This document shows positions 35,225-46,157 of a stretch of 64,000 nucleotides of DNA, in pieces (the stretch's first letter is position 1; each line of letters starts with the position of its first letter). Position numbers and translations under genes: made by a program. Source of the stretch: Methylomonas methanica MC09 (GTDB taxonomy: Bacteria > Pseudomonadota > Gammaproteobacteria > Methylococcales > Methylomonadaceae); NCBI RefSeq assembly GCF_000214665.1, contig NC_015572.1:248001-312000 (forward strand). The letters are read 5' to 3'. The notes beneath the pieces were generated by a model. That model made no database searches. It was not told where the DNA came from and saw only the letters and a list, made by a program, of their open reading frames with translations.

Positions 35225-36303
35225 GGCATTGCCTCCACCCGCCGGGTTGCGAGCGTTGCGCAGATGTTCGCAACGGTTTGAGTGGCTTGGAGCCTCGCCT
35301 GATTCTTGGCGGCTTGGCTCATCGAGGGTAATGAGGTCATGGCTTGATTAATAAGTTTGCGCAAATTAGTTGCGTTCAATTCGGGTTGCGGCAACAGCAA
35401 GGCGGCGCCTGTGTCTGCCAGAAAACGGGCATTGGCGGTCTGGTGATCGTCTATCGCATGTAATAAAGGTACAAAAATCGCCGGCAGACCGCAGGCGGCC
35501 ACCTCGCTGACCGTCATGGCACCGGCACGGCAGACGATTAAATCCGCCCATTGATAGGCTGTGGCCATGTCGTCGATAAACGCCAAAACCTCGGCATTAA
35601 TGCCCAAGCGTTGGTAACGATCGTTCACTTCGGCCTGCATGGCTGTGCCGGTCTGGTGTTTGATGTCCAAATTCGGCAGGCCGGTCAATGCGTCGGGTAG
35701 ATTATCGTTTAAGACTTTAGCGCCTTGGCTGCCGCCCAACACCAAAATTCTTAAAGCGCGCGAGGCTTGCGGTGTCCATACGGATTTTTCGGCAATATTT
35801 TGAAAGGCCTTGCGCAGGGGGTTGCCGGTACAAACCGCGCCGGTAGCCGCTGGAAAACTGTCAGGAAAGGCTTCCAATACTTTGCCGGCCGCCAGCTTGA
35901 CCAGCCAGCGGTTGGTGGTGCCGGGTATGCGATTTTGCTCATGTACCACCAAGGGTATGCCCAGCCATTTGGCCATCAGGCCCCCTGGCCCCGCGACGAA
36001 ACCGCCCATACCCAATACCACGTCGGGTTGGCGTTGCCGCAAAAAACGCCGGGCCTGAATGCAGGCTTGTAGCAATCGAAATACAGACAGCAGTTTCGAC
36101 AACAGTCCTTTGCCGCGCATGCCGGACACGGATAGCCAGTCGATAGCGATGCCATGAGCCGGAACCACTGTGCTTTCCAAGCCTTTTTGCGTGCCCAGCC
36201 AGCTTACCCGCCAACCACGTTCGCGCATTTCCTCGGCCACTGCCAGAGCCGGAAAGACATGTCCGCCGGTACCGCCGGCCATGATGACAATACGCCCCTT
36301 CAT
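35221..36303 (-). CDS. murG: Lipid II synthase MurG (GlcNAc transferase)
   Basis: Adds GlcNAc to lipid I on the cytoplasmic face of the membrane. 360 residues of a GT-B fold: [19 protein letters not shown] near the N-terminus, [35 protein letters not shown], and [24 protein letters not shown] for UDP-GlcNAc binding. Its 5' end overlaps ftsW by 4 bases. Confidence 0.98.
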   Translation of the reverse strand: MKGRIVIMAGGTGGHVFPALAVAEEMRERGWRVSWLGTQKGLESTVVPAHGIAIDWLSVSGMRGKGLLSKLLSVFRLLQACIQARRFLRQRQPDVVLGMGGFVAGPGGLMAKWLGIPLVVHEQNRIPGTTNRWLVKLAAGKVLEAFPDSFPAATGAVCTGNPLRKAFQNIAEKSVWTPQASRALRILVLGGSQGAKVLNDNLPDALTGLPNLDIKHQTGTAMQAEVNDRYQRLGINAEVLAFIDDMATAYQWADLIVCRAGAMTVSEVAACGLPAIFVPLLHAIDDHQTANARFLADTGAALLLPQPELNATNLRKLINQAMTSLPSMSQAAKNQARLQATQTVANICATLATRRVEAMP

Positions 36304-37466
36304 CGCGATTTACCCTTGATGTTGCTCTTGTGCAGCTCCGTCACTTCATAGTGGATACGAAATAACACCGCCATGGCGCCGCACATCACGATCATACTGC
36401 CGCCGCCGTAACTCATTAGCGGCAAGGTCAGACCTTTAGTGGGCAGAATACCCATGTTCACACCCATGTTCACGAAGGCTTGAAAACCGAACCAGATCAC
36501 CAAACCGTAGGCTACCAGTGCGGAAAAACGCTCTCCGGCGGCCTCGGCTTGCTCGCCGATGCTGAAGCCGCGCACCACCAGGGTGGTAAACAGAGCGATT
36601 ACCAGGGTTACGCCGACCAGACCCAGTTCTTCGCCCAGCACTGAGAACAGGAAGTCGGTGTGCGCTTCCGGCAGATAGAACAACTTTTGCAGGCCGTTGC
36701 CCAAGCCCACGCCGGATACTTCGCCGCGTCCGAAGGAAATCAGCGCCTGGGTCAGCTGATAACCGCTGTCTCTGGCGTGTTCCCAGGGATTGAGAAAACT
36801 GGTCATGCGTTTGACACGGTAGTCTGCGCTGGATGCCAATATCGCCCCTGCGGATGAAATTAAAGCGACCAGTGCCACAAACGGAGACAGGCGTGCACCG
36901 CCCAGGAACATCATGCCCATCGCAATAATCAATATCACCACGGCGGAGCCGAAATCCGGTTCCAACAGTAATAAGATACTGGCCACGGACAGCAGCATCA
37001 GCGGGCGCAGCAGACCGAATATGGAATGACGCACATGGTCGCTATGACGGGTGATGTAACCGGCCATATAGACGACGGAAATAAATTTCATGACTTCCGA
37101 AACCTGTATCCGCAAGCCTAGCAGTGATAACCAGCGCGTACTGCCGTTGACTTTGACGCCGACGCCGGGAATCAATACCACGAGTAGCAACACCAATCCT
37201 ACAATAAACAACGGTTGGCCGATTTTTTGCCAATATTTCATGGGTATGGCCAAAATCGCGGCTGCAAACATCAGGCCCAGGATGATGTGAACCAATTGCT
37301 TGAACGGATAATAAGAAACGTCGTCAGCCATTTTTACACCCAGGTGCATTGACGACGAAGCTACCATCACAAAGCCGATGCCCAACAAGCACAGGCAGAC
37401 GCTCAACAAGGTTTGATCGATATGAAACCGATGCGCAGGGCGGGGTTTGGGGGCTGCGGCGGACAT
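36300..37466 (-). CDS. ftsW: Lipid II polymerase FtsW (SEDS family)
   Basis: The septal SEDS glycosyltransferase that works with FtsI. 388 residues with about ten membrane helices; a poorly conserved cytoplasmic N-terminus; WLSLLGLRIQVSEVMKF, then LLLEPDFGSAVVI (conserved Asp region), and PEAHTDFLFSVLGEELG plus GLTLPLMSYGGGSM near the C-terminus are family signatures. Abuts murD with a one-base overlap. Confidence 0.97.
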   Translation of the reverse strand: MSAAAPKPRPAHRFHIDQTLLSVCLCLLGIGFVMVASSSMHLGVKMADDVSYYPFKQLVHIILGLMFAAAILAIPMKYWQKIGQPLFIVGLVLLLVVLIPGVGVKVNGSTRWLSLLGLRIQVSEVMKFISVVYMAGYITRHSDHVRHSIFGLLRPLMLLSVASILLLLEPDFGSAVVILIIAMGMMFLGGARLSPFVALVALISSAGAILASSADYRVKRMTSFLNPWEHARDSGYQLTQALISFGRGEVSGVGLGNGLQKLFYLPEAHTDFLFSVLGEELGLVGVTLVIALFTTLVVRGFSIGEQAEAAGERFSALVAYGLVIWFGFQAFVNMGVNMGILPTKGLTLPLMSYGGGSMIVMCGAMAVLFRIHYEVTELHKSNIKGKSR

Positions 37467-38830
37467 TACGGCAACTCCAGCACGGCTTGAGCGAATTGGT
37501 TGCCACGATCGACGTAGCTTTTATATTGATCCAGGCTGGCACAGGCCGGCGATAGCAAAACGCTGTCGCCGGCTTCCGCCAGACCTGCGGCGATACTGAC
37601 CGCTTCGCGCATATTGGCGGCAAGGCGGGTGGGCACGCAGTTTTGCAACGCGGTGTCGATTAGCTGTGCGTCCTTACCCATCAACACCACGGCTTTGGTT
37701 TTTTCCTGCACAATCGGTTTAAGCTCGGCCATGTCGGCGCCTTTCCCATCGCCGCCGGCAATCAGAATGACTTTGCGGTCATAGCCTTGCAGCGCCGCGA
37801 TACAGGCGCCGATATTGGTGGCTTTGGAGTCGTTGACCCAGCGTACGCCGCGTATTTCGGCGACTTTCTGCATGCGGTGCGGTAAACCTTTGAATTTTCG
37901 CAGTGCCCGGCACATGGCGTTCATGTCCATGCCGACCGCATGACCCAGGGCCAACGAGGCCAGTGCGTTAGCAATATTATGACTGCCTTCCAGATTCAAA
38001 TCGTCGGCGTTCATCAACACTTCATCTTTGAACATTAACTGGTCGACATCGCCGCGTTTCAGATAAAAGTCCGCAGGTTCCCGCACGGAAAAACCAAAGT
38101 GCGTTCGGCTGCGGTCCAGCATGGCCATCACCATGGGATCGTCGGCATTCAGGATCATGGCGCCATCGCCGCGAAAAATGCGCTGTTTTTCTTGCGCATA
38201 GCCGGACATGCCGACGTGCCGGTCCAGATGGTCGGCACTGAGATTTAACACGGTCGCCGCCTTGGCATTCAGCGCCGAGGTGCGTTCCAATTGAAAGCTG
38301 GACAGTTCCAAAACGTACAGGTCGGCATCCTGTTGCAATAAGTCCAGGGCCGGCGTACCTAAATTGCCGCCGATAGCCGTTTTATAGCCGGCGGCATTGC
38401 CCATATCGCCCAACATGGTCGTGACGGTGCTTTTGCCGTTGGAGCCGGTGATGGCGATGATGGGCTTGTCGGTGGCGCAAGCAAACAAATCGATGTCGCT
38501 GATTATCGTGACGCCCGCCCTTACCGCTTTGGATATGGCTTTTTCATTCAACGAGACACCGGGACTGATCAGCAGATGGGTCGCCACTTCAAAGGCCGAC
38601 TGATCGAAGCCGCCGGAAAACACGGGTACATCCGGCATTTGTTCGCGCAAACTGTCGATTTGCGGCGGATTGCTGCGACTGTCGATCACGGCGAATTTTA
38701 TCGGCGTTTGCTGTAAAAATTGCGCGGCCGAATAGCCGGTAGCGCCCAGACCGACGATTAACAGCCGGGCATCGGCCGGGTCCAGCTTGAAATGGGTGTT
38801 CACCGCGTTGAGAAAGGTGTCACTATTCAT
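37466..38830 (-). CDS. murD: UDP-N-acetylmuramoylalanine--D-glutamate ligase
   Basis: Adds D-Glu to UDP-MurNAc-L-Ala. I choose the ATG at 38830, two bases after the mraY stop; the longer frame from 38920 runs into mraY with no conserved sequence. The product is 454 residues with LLIVGLGATGYSAAQFL, the ATP loop ITGSNGKSTVTTML, VLELSSFQLE, NLSADHLDRH and VNDSKATNIGACIAAL. Confidence 0.96.
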   Translation of the reverse strand: MNSDTFLNAVNTHFKLDPADARLLIVGLGATGYSAAQFLQQTPIKFAVIDSRSNPPQIDSLREQMPDVPVFSGGFDQSAFEVATHLLISPGVSLNEKAISKAVRAGVTIISDIDLFACATDKPIIAITGSNGKSTVTTMLGDMGNAAGYKTAIGGNLGTPALDLLQQDADLYVLELSSFQLERTSALNAKAATVLNLSADHLDRHVGMSGYAQEKQRIFRGDGAMILNADDPMVMAMLDRSRTHFGFSVREPADFYLKRGDVDQLMFKDEVLMNADDLNLEGSHNIANALASLALGHAVGMDMNAMCRALRKFKGLPHRMQKVAEIRGVRWVNDSKATNIGACIAALQGYDRKVILIAGGDGKGADMAELKPIVQEKTKAVVLMGKDAQLIDTALQNCVPTRLAANMREAVSIAAGLAEAGDSVLLSPACASLDQYKSYVDRGNQFAQAVLELP

Positions 38831-38832
38831 GC

Positions 38833-39915
38833 TTATCTCAGTTTCAGAGTGGCCAGACCGATCAGAACCAATATCACTGAAATTATCCAGAAGCGCACGA
38901 TGATGCGCGGTTCCGGCCAACCTTTCAGCTCGTAATGGTGATGAATCGGCGCCATTAAAAACACCCGCTTTTTACGGGTTTTATAAGAGCCGACCTGAAT
39001 GATTACCGAGATGGTTTCGACCACAAAGATGCCGCCCATGATCACCAAAACCACTTCCTGTCTGACCAGCACCGCTACGATACCCAGTGCGGCACCCAGC
39101 GCCAACGCACCTACGTCGCCCATGAAAACCATGGCCGGATAGGCGTTGAACCATAAAAAGCCCAGGCCTGAACCGACCAGAGCGGCGCAAAACACTACCA
39201 GTTCGCCGGAGCGCGGAATGTGCGGGATTTGCAGATACTGTGCGAAATTGGCATGGCCGGACAAGTAAGCGAAGATAGCCAGGGCCGCAGCGATCATTAC
39301 CGTCGGCATGATGGCCAAGCCGTCCAAACCGTCGGTCAGATTTACCGCATTGCTGGAGCCCACGATCACGAAATAAGTCACTACGATATAGCCCCAGCCC
39401 AGATTCAAGGATACGTTTTTGAAAAAAGGCACGATATATTGGGTTTCGGCCCCGACCTGCGCGGTTTTATACAGATACACCGCCGCGCTCAAGGCGACCA
39501 CAGATTGACCAAGATATTTGGCTTTGGCCGACAAGCCATCGCTGTTGCCGAGCAGGACTTTCTTGTAATCGTCGATAAATCCGATCACGCCATGGGCCAG
39601 GGTTACCAGCAAAACCACCCAGATATAACGATTGCTTAAATCTGCGCACAATAAGGTACTGATAGCCACCGACAGCAGAATCATGGTGCCGCCCATCGTC
39701 GGGGTGCCTGACTTGGAAAAGTGGCTTTGCGGACCGTCGTCGCGCACGCTTTGGCCGATTTTCCGGCGGGTGAGTTTTTCGATCATTATCGGGCCGATGA
39801 TGAAGGAAATAGTCAGGGCAGTCAGCACGCCCAAAATGGCGCGAAAGGTCAGATAGTGCAGGACCCGGAAACCGCTATCCAAATTAGTTAAATAATCCGC
39901 GAGTAAAAGTAACAT
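38833..39915 (-). CDS. mraY: Phospho-N-acetylmuramoyl-pentapeptide transferase
   Basis: Makes lipid I in the inner membrane from UDP-MurNAc-pentapeptide and undecaprenyl phosphate. 360 residues and about ten helices. Catalytic Asp residues sit in [13 protein letters not shown] and [26 protein letters not shown] and the [15 protein letters not shown] motif are present. One-base overlap with murF. Confidence 0.98.
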   Translation of the reverse strand: MLLLLADYLTNLDSGFRVLHYLTFRAILGVLTALTISFIIGPIMIEKLTRRKIGQSVRDDGPQSHFSKSGTPTMGGTMILLSVAISTLLCADLSNRYIWVVLLVTLAHGVIGFIDDYKKVLLGNSDGLSAKAKYLGQSVVALSAAVYLYKTAQVGAETQYIVPFFKNVSLNLGWGYIVVTYFVIVGSSNAVNLTDGLDGLAIMPTVMIAAALAIFAYLSGHANFAQYLQIPHIPRSGELVVFCAALVGSGLGFLWFNAYPAMVFMGDVGALALGAALGIVAVLVRQEVVLVIMGGIFVVETISVIIQVGSYKTRKKRVFLMAPIHHHYELKGWPEPRIIVRFWIISVILVLIGLATLKLR

Positions 39916-41282
39916 TATGCCGCTCTAAAATTGTCTACCAACGCCGCTACCACCTGTTCCATTTTTTGTGCGCGCGAGCCTTTTATTAAAAGGGTTTCCT
40001 TGCCGCTAATCGCCCGGTTCAAGGTGTCGATGAGTGCCGATTGTGTGTCGAAAAATTGGCCGCCTTCGCCAAAGGCTTCGACGGTGTGTTTCGCCAGTGC
40101 GCCCGTGGCAAATAGTTGTTTTACCGGGCTGGCTTTGATCATTTCGCCCAGCTCGGCATGGATTGCCGGGCTGTCGGCGCCGAGTTCTCCAAACGCGCCC
40201 AAAACCAGCCAGACCGGTTGCGGGCTTTGGCCGACCGCATCCAAGGCTGCTTTTAATGAGGCCGGGTTGGCGTTATAAGTGTCGTCGATGACGATATTGC
40301 CTTTACGGCCGGCGATCGGCTGCATGCGGCCGGTAACCGGTTGCATGCCTTCCAATCCGCGCTTGATGGCAGGCAAGTCGATACCGAACTGCAGGGCAAC
40401 GGCCGCGGCGGCTAGGGCGTTTTTGACGTTGTGCTCGCCGGCCAGATTTAATTGCATGGTTTGCCGGCTCGATTGGGTTAGCAAATCGAATTGGGTGGCA
40501 AAGCCCTGCTGGTCCAGGCGTGACTGAATGTTTTCCGCGCGCATGTCGGCATCATCGGCAAAACCGAAACTGACATGTTTGCGATTTCCGACTTTTTCCC
40601 GTATCCAAAAGTCGTAAAATCGGTCGTCGCGATTCAATACCGCAATACCGTGCGGCGCCAGATTTTCGAAAATCTCGCCTTTGGCGGTTGCGACGCCGTC
40701 AACGCTGCCAAAGCCTTCGATATGGGCAGGGCCAACATTGGTTATGACGCTGACATCGGCTTGCGCATAGCGGCTGGTAAAGGCAATTTCGCCGGGATGA
40801 TTGGCGCCCATTTCGATTACGGCATAGCGATGGGTTTCATTCAGGCGCAGCAACGTCAGCGGTACGCCGATGTCGTTGTTCAAATTACCCTGGGTATATA
40901 AAGTATCGCCTTGGGTGGCGAAAATCGCGGCGATCATTTCCTTGACGCTGGTTTTGCCGTTGCTGCCGGTGACGCCGGCGATTTTCACCGGCAGGGCTTT
41001 TCGCCAATAGCCGGCCAATTCTGCCAATGCCAGCCGGGTATCCGCAACCAGAATTTGCGGTAGCGGGCTATCGACGGATTTGCTGACCAGCAACGCGCCA
41101 GCGCCGGCTTGTTCGGCTTTGTCGCAAAAATCGTGACCGTCGAACTGCTGTCCTTTTATAGCGATGTATAAGTCTCCGGTCTTCAGGGTGCGGGTGTCGA
41201 TGCCGACGCCCGTAACCGCTAAATCTTCACCGGCCAAGCGGCCTTGTACGGCCCGAGCGATATCAATCAGCTGCAAGTTCAT
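39915..41282 (-). CDS. murF: UDP-MurNAc-tripeptide--D-alanyl-D-alanine ligase
   Basis: The last cytoplasmic Mur ligase, adding D-Ala-D-Ala. I take the ATG at 41282 (overlapping the murE TGA; GGAG 9 bases upstream); an ATG at 41297 is an alternative five codons longer. 455 residues: [20 protein letters not shown] loop [39 protein letters not shown] and [15 protein letters not shown]. Confidence 0.95.
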   Translation of the reverse strand: MNLQLIDIARAVQGRLAGEDLAVTGVGIDTRTLKTGDLYIAIKGQQFDGHDFCDKAEQAGAGALLVSKSVDSPLPQILVADTRLALAELAGYWRKALPVKIAGVTGSNGKTSVKEMIAAIFATQGDTLYTQGNLNNDIGVPLTLLRLNETHRYAVIEMGANHPGEIAFTSRYAQADVSVITNVGPAHIEGFGSVDGVATAKGEIFENLAPHGIAVLNRDDRFYDFWIREKVGNRKHVSFGFADDADMRAENIQSRLDQQGFATQFDLLTQSSRQTMQLNLAGEHNVKNALAAAAVALQFGIDLPAIKRGLEGMQPVTGRMQPIAGRKGNIVIDDTYNANPASLKAALDAVGQSPQPVWLVLGAFGELGADSPAIHAELGEMIKASPVKQLFATGALAKHTVEAFGEGGQFFDTQSALIDTLNRAISGKETLLIKGSRAQKMEQVVAALVDNFRAA

Positions 41283-42736
41283 GGCTTTGCGCTCCATCCG
41301 GCTAATGCCTGTTGCACCACGGCCTGGTCGCTAAACGGAATTTTGACGCCCTTGATTTCCTGGTAGTTTTCGTGGCCTTTACCGGCGACCACCACGCAAT
41401 CGTCTTGGCGTGCTTGTTGTATCGCGGTCGTTATTGCGCTGTTTCTATCGTTAATGACGCGGATTTTGTTACTCAGGCAACCGCTCACAATATCCTGGAT
41501 AATCGCGGCCGATGCTTCGGAGCGCGGATTGTCGTCGGTGACGACCACATGATCGGCGTAGGTTTCGGCAATCCGTCCCATCAACGGACGCTTGCCTTTG
41601 TCGCGGTCACCGCCGCAGCCGAAAACCGTCCATAATTCGCCCTTGCCTTTTGCGGCTACCAACACTTTCTCCAGCGCGTCCGGGGTATGGGCGTAATCCA
41701 CTATTACCGCGGGTTTGCCTGTTCCGCCAAAAGATTCCATGCGGCCGGTCACGGCTCTTAACCGCGACAATTGGGCAACGGCTGCTTCGAATGGCCAGTC
41801 CATCGCCAGTAATACGCATAAAACCGTCATGACGTTTTGCAGATTAAATGCGCCCATCACCGAGGTGGCCGCGTGCGCGGTTTTACCGGACCAATGCACA
41901 GCGAAACGGATGCCATTTGCATGGTGTTCAACGTGACTGGCGGTTACGCATTCGACGCCGGCGGTTTGGCGGCCTAAGGTGCTGAATCCCCAGCAGCCTA
42001 CGCTTTTATGCAAGGTTTCCAAAACAGTGCGGCTGTTAGCGTCGTCCAGATTTAAGACGGCGAATGCCAAGGCCGGATTTTTAAAGAGGCTCAGCTTGGC
42101 TTGCAGGTAGGCTTCCATTGTGCCGTGATAGTCCAGATGATCGCGGCTCAAGTTGGTGAACACGGCGCCTTTAAAATCGACGGCATTCACCCGGCCCTGT
42201 TCCAAACCGTGCGAGGATACTTCCATAGCCACGGTCTGTTGGCAGTCGTCGGCTAATACGCGCAGCATGCGCTGCACATCCAACGCATCCGGGGTCGTAT
42301 TCAGCGTGGGCTGTAAGCGGTCGACTCGTCCCCAACCCAGGGTGCCGATCACGCCGCAGTTTTTAACGGCTTGCGCCAGTAACTGGCTGCAGGTGGTTTT
42401 GCCATTGGTCCCGGTAATGCCGATCACATCGATTTGTCGCGAAGGGTGGCCATAAAACCGCGCGGCAATGCTACCTAAATGCTGGCTTAAATTGCTGATG
42501 GCGATAAAGCCATCCTTAATTAAGGATGGATCTTGAACGCCTTCCGGGTCGTAAATGACCGCAACGGCACCGTTGGTGAGAGCTTGTTGCGCGTAGTTCA
42601 AACCATGCTGTAGAGCGCCGTTTAAGGCGATAAATACGTCGCCGGGCTGGATTTTTCTGCTATCCAGCCGCAAGCCTTCGATCGGGTAATCGACGCTTAA
42701 TTCGGCAATGGAGGTCAGTAAATCGCTTAATTTCAT
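41279..42736 (-). CDS. murE: UDP-MurNAc-L-Ala-D-Glu--meso-diaminopimelate ligase
   Basis: Adds the third stem amino acid. 485 residues: DSRKIQPGDVFIAL, ATP loop GITGTNGKTTCSQLL, EVSSHGLEQGRV and the specificity motif DNPR (in VVTDDNPRSEASAAI), which marks meso-diaminopimelate rather than lysine ligases. Overlaps ftsI by 4 bases. Confidence 0.97.
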   Translation of the reverse strand: MKLSDLLTSIAELSVDYPIEGLRLDSRKIQPGDVFIALNGALQHGLNYAQQALTNGAVAVIYDPEGVQDPSLIKDGFIAISNLSQHLGSIAARFYGHPSRQIDVIGITGTNGKTTCSQLLAQAVKNCGVIGTLGWGRVDRLQPTLNTTPDALDVQRMLRVLADDCQQTVAMEVSSHGLEQGRVNAVDFKGAVFTNLSRDHLDYHGTMEAYLQAKLSLFKNPALAFAVLNLDDANSRTVLETLHKSVGCWGFSTLGRQTAGVECVTASHVEHHANGIRFAVHWSGKTAHAATSVMGAFNLQNVMTVLCVLLAMDWPFEAAVAQLSRLRAVTGRMESFGGTGKPAVIVDYAHTPDALEKVLVAAKGKGELWTVFGCGGDRDKGKRPLMGRIAETYADHVVVTDDNPRSEASAAIIQDIVSGCLSNKIRVINDRNSAITTAIQQARQDDCVVVAGKGHENYQEIKGVKIPFSDQAVVQQALAGWSAKP

Positions 42737-44457
42737 TGTCTGGTTAATAGTAAAGGCATGGTATCCATGCCGTCCGGTTCCACACCGTAAATTCTTAAAA
42801 TGCCGGCCATGACCCGGGAAAATGCCGGTGCCGCTACCAAACCGCCGTAATATTGGCCGGTAGTCGGTTCGTCCACTACCACTGCAATCACGAAACGCGG
42901 ATTGCTGGCCGGCGCCATGCCGACGAATACCGATAAATATTTATCGTGGGTGTAGCCGCCCGATGCCGAGGCTTTTTTTACCGTGCCGGTTTTTCCGGCA
43001 ACTCTGTAACCTTCCACTCTGGCCTGATAGGCCGTGCCTTCCTTGGTAATCACATGCTCCAGCATGTCTCTGACTTTCTGTGCAGTCGCCGGCTTAAAAA
43101 TTTGCCGCGAATCAGGGTCTTCGTCGCGCTTCAATAACGACACCGAATGCACGACGCCGTTGTCGGCCAAGGCCGTGTAAGCGCGTGCCAGTTGCAATAT
43201 CGAGGTCGATACGCCGTAACCGAACGACAAAATCGCTTGGTCGAATTCGTGCCAACCCTGGTAGTCGAGTAAAGAGCCGCTTGCCTCGCCGGGGAAACCG
43301 ACGCCGGCCGAGCTGCCGAAACCCAAATTGCTGTATATGCTCCAGAAATATTCCGGCGGCATGCTCATCGCCAGCTTGGTTACCGCAATATTGCTGGATT
43401 TCTGCAGTACTAAAGTCAAATCCAGGGTGCCGTAATTGTGAATATCCTTTACTACATTGCGGCCAACGTGATAGACGCCATGGGTCTCGATCAGCGCATT
43501 CGGCTCGACATAACCGCCGTCCAGTGCCGCCGCTACCACAAAGGGCTTCACGGTCGAGCCCGGTTCGAAACTGTCTACCATGGCCCTGTTTCGGTAGCGG
43601 TCGCTACGCAACTCCTTACGGTTATTCGGGTTGAATGCCGGCTGGCTGACCGAAGCCAGTACATCGCCGTTTTTGGCATCCAACACCACCAATGAAGCGG
43701 AATGGGCTTTATGTTTAAGTACGGCGGCCTGCAGCTCCCGATAAGCCAAATACTGGATTCGTTCGTCTATGGTTAACACTAAATCCTGGCCGGGTATGGC
43801 TTCCTGAATGTTCTCGACATCCTTGATAATGTGGCCCTTGCCGTCTTTAATCACCCGCTTTTTGCCGGGTTTGCCGCGCAAAATGTAGTCGTAACCATGT
43901 TCCATGCCTTCCTGGCCGATATCGTCGATATTGGTAAAGCCCAGTAAATGTCCGGCGGTGGCGCCCGCGGGGTAATAACGCTTGAAGGCGCGCTCGAAAT
44001 AAACGCCGGTGATCTCCAAGGCTTTCACTTTTTCGGCCAGGTCGGGGTTAATCTGCCGTTTAACGTATACAAAACGCTTGCCGGCTTCCTTTTTTAAGAA
44101 CGCTTGCAGGTCTTTGTCGGCGATACCCAAAATTTTGGCCATTTGTTTCAGCTTGTCCTGATCGCCATCCTTGAGCTGACGCATGTTCATCCAGATCGAT
44201 TGCACCGGTGTGCTGATGGCAAGCGGTTCGCCGTTTCGGTCTTTTATCTGTCCACGATAGGCGGGCACATCGACTATGCCGATATGTTGCAAATCGCCTT
44301 TGTCCTGCAGAAATTCTTTATCGAACACTTGTAAGTACATAGCCCGGCCTGTCAAGGTCAACATCGCAGTCAGCATGGTTCCCAGCAGCAACTTGCGTCT
44401 GATTGGGAAATCCAATGTTGGCTGTCTAGTTGTTACGGTACCCGTTGAAATACGCAT
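42733..44457 (-). CDS. ftsI: Septal peptidoglycan transpeptidase FtsI (PBP3)
   Basis: The class B penicillin-binding protein of the divisome. 574 residues: cytoplasmic N-terminus, membrane helix (about 24-44), pedestal domain (about 60-220) and transpeptidase domain. Active-site motifs are S-T-V-K in SFEPGSTVKPF, the SSN triad in QKSSNIAVTKLAM and KTGT in VAGKTGTVKKA. Its start directly abuts the ftsL stop. Confidence 0.97.
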   Translation of the reverse strand: MRISTGTVTTRQPTLDFPIRRKLLLGTMLTAMLTLTGRAMYLQVFDKEFLQDKGDLQHIGIVDVPAYRGQIKDRNGEPLAISTPVQSIWMNMRQLKDGDQDKLKQMAKILGIADKDLQAFLKKEAGKRFVYVKRQINPDLAEKVKALEITGVYFERAFKRYYPAGATAGHLLGFTNIDDIGQEGMEHGYDYILRGKPGKKRVIKDGKGHIIKDVENIQEAIPGQDLVLTIDERIQYLAYRELQAAVLKHKAHSASLVVLDAKNGDVLASVSQPAFNPNNRKELRSDRYRNRAMVDSFEPGSTVKPFVVAAALDGGYVEPNALIETHGVYHVGRNVVKDIHNYGTLDLTLVLQKSSNIAVTKLAMSMPPEYFWSIYSNLGFGSSAGVGFPGEASGSLLDYQGWHEFDQAILSFGYGVSTSILQLARAYTALADNGVVHSVSLLKRDEDPDSRQIFKPATAQKVRDMLEHVITKEGTAYQARVEGYRVAGKTGTVKKASASGGYTHDKYLSVFVGMAPASNPRFVIAVVVDEPTTGQYYGGLVAAPAFSRVMAGILRIYGVEPDGMDTMPLLLTRQ

Positions 44458-44730
44458 TTAAGGTTTTATATACACAATTTTGTTTTGAGCCGGTAACGTC
44501 AGCATTAAACGGTTTCTGGCTTCGATTTCAATTCTGTTTTCTTCGGTCAGAGTGGTTAGCTCCAGTTGCAAACGCCCCCATTCCACTTGGTAATCGTCCA
44601 GTTGTTTTTCCTTTTTTTGTATTTCAATAAACAACAATCTGGATTGGTATTTACTGTAAATAACCGCAATGGCGGACAGCAGCAGCATGGCTATCAATAT
44701 GCTGAGCAGAATATTCTTTATAGCTGCCAT
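44458..44730 (-). CDS. ftsL: Cell division protein FtsL
   Basis: A 90-residue bitopic protein with one membrane helix (about residues 6-25) and a periplasmic coiled coil (about 30-75, IEIQKKEKQLDDYQVEW). It ends in a conserved short tail (ARNRLMLTLPAQNKIVYIKP). FtsL joins FtsQ and FtsB in activating FtsWI. Position between rsmH and ftsI is diagnostic, since the sequence itself is poorly conserved. Confidence 0.92.
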   Translation of the reverse strand: MAAIKNILLSILIAMLLLSAIAVIYSKYQSRLLFIEIQKKEKQLDDYQVEWGRLQLELTTLTEENRIEIEARNRLMLTLPAQNKIVYIKP

Positions 44731-45659
44731 TAAATCTTCTCGGCCACACGCATGATGGCGCTACGAGCCCTCGGGTTAAATTGCAGCTCCGCTGCTTGTG
44801 CACGTATGGATTTGCCCACTTTTTTCAATTGACCTTTGGCAATGTCCTGCTCTTTAATTGGTAGTTTTCCGGGATTATGTTTCAGTCCTGATTCTCCCCG
44901 AATAAAGCGTTTTACAATGCGGTCCTCCAGCGAATGAAAGGCAATGACGACGAGTCTTCCTCCGGGTGCCAATATTTGAATCGCTTGCTGCAATGCCGTT
45001 TTAACTTGTTCCAATTCCTGGTTGATCTCAATCCGGATCGCCTGAAAAGCACGGGTTGCCGGGTGTTTGTATTTATCCTTGAAGGGCACGCTGTCTTCTA
45101 TTAATTTGGCCAGTTGCAGCGTAGTCTGCAAGGGCTGCTGCCGGCAACGCTCCACAATGGCTTTGGCAATGCGTCTGGCGAAGCGCTCTTCGCCGTATTC
45201 AAACAACACTTTTACCAAATCCTGTTCTGTAACCTGGGCTAAATATTGCGCAGCAGTTAAACCATGATTGGTATCCATGCGCATGTCCAATGGGCCGTCA
45301 CGCAAAAAACTAAACCCACGCTCCGCGTTGTCCAGTTGCGGAGATGAAACACCCAAGTCCATTAAAATCCCATCTACTCTGCCGGTGTAACCCAGTTGTT
45401 CCGAGACGGCAGCCAAATCCGCAAAGCAGCCGTGATGCAGATGAAACCGTTGATCACTCAGTAACTGTCCGGCTTCAGGGCTGTTTATAGCGTCGATGTC
45501 CCTGTCAAACGCCAGCAATTTTCCGTTTTTACCCAGCTTTTCAAGTATGCCGAAGCTGTGTCCGCCGCGTCCGAATGTGCAGTCGATATAGACGCCATCG
45601 GCTTTAATCCTTAAGCTGTCCAGAGCCTCTTCATATAAAACGGATTGATGAGTTGTCAT
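44730..45659 (-). CDS. rsmH: 16S rRNA (cytosine(1402)-N4)-methyltransferase
   Basis: SAM-dependent methyltransferase (MraW) modifying C1402 in the ribosomal P site. 309 residues: HQSVLYEEALDSL, YIDCTFGRGGHSFGIL (SAM motif), GILMDLGVSSPQLD, ERGFSFLRDGPLDMRMD and VIAFHSLEDRIVKRF. Five bases separate it from mraZ, and its last base overlaps the ftsL start. Confidence 0.98.
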   Translation of the reverse strand: MTTHQSVLYEEALDSLRIKADGVYIDCTFGRGGHSFGILEKLGKNGKLLAFDRDIDAINSPEAGQLLSDQRFHLHHGCFADLAAVSEQLGYTGRVDGILMDLGVSSPQLDNAERGFSFLRDGPLDMRMDTNHGLTAAQYLAQVTEQDLVKVLFEYGEERFARRIAKAIVERCRQQPLQTTLQLAKLIEDSVPFKDKYKHPATRAFQAIRIEINQELEQVKTALQQAIQILAPGGRLVVIAFHSLEDRIVKRFIRGESGLKHNPGKLPIKEQDIAKGQLKKVGKSIRAQAAELQFNPRARSAIMRVAEKI

Positions 45660-45664
45660 GGGCG

Positions 45665-46132
45665 TTAAAACGACAGGGAGCCTAGTTCTTCAAGACCCTC
45701 GGTATCGCTGCCATCCAACCACTCTTGTTCTTTTGCCTGCCAAGCCGCATCGCTCCAGATTTCGAATTTATTCAATTGGCCGACCAGAAAAATATGTTTG
45801 TCCATTCCGGCAAAGTCGCGCAGTTTTTCAGGTATCAACAAACGGCCTTGCGCATCCATCTCGCATTCGGTGGCATGTCCGATCACAAAACGGCGCAGTT
45901 TGCCGGCCATTTTGTTAAGAGTTGGCAGTTTGCTGATGGTTTGTTCCAGCTTTTCCCATTCAGGTAAAGGGTAAAGCCAAAGGCAGCCTGCTTCTCCGAC
46001 GCATTTGTCATCCACGGCAACGGTCACAACCATTTGACGCTCGCAGCAATCTTGTAACTCCTCCCGATAACGGGTGGGAATCGCAATACGGCCCTTCGCG
46101 TCTAGGTTGATTGAACTTATGCCTCGGAACAA
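45665..46132 (-). CDS. mraZ: Transcriptional regulator MraZ
   Basis: A ring-forming DNA-binding protein that controls the dcw promoter. I place the start at the TTG at 46132, giving 155 residues beginning with the usual FRG of the family; GAGG lies 6 bases upstream. The earlier in-frame TTG at 46144 would add four residues and overlaps that ribosome-binding site. Two AbrB-like half domains carry the DxxGR motifs DAKGRIAIPTRYRE and DAQGRLLIPEKLR, joined by LYPLPEWEKLEQ. First gene of the dcw block; a promoter and MraZ-type repeats lie directly upstream. Confidence 0.95.
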   Translation of the reverse strand: MFRGISSINLDAKGRIAIPTRYREELQDCCERQMVVTVAVDDKCVGEAGCLWLYPLPEWEKLEQTISKLPTLNKMAGKLRRFVIGHATECEMDAQGRLLIPEKLRDFAGMDKHIFLVGQLNKFEIWSDAAWQAKEQEWLDGSDTEGLEELGSLSF

Positions 46133-46157
46133 GATGAACCTCAAATAATCTAAAAAA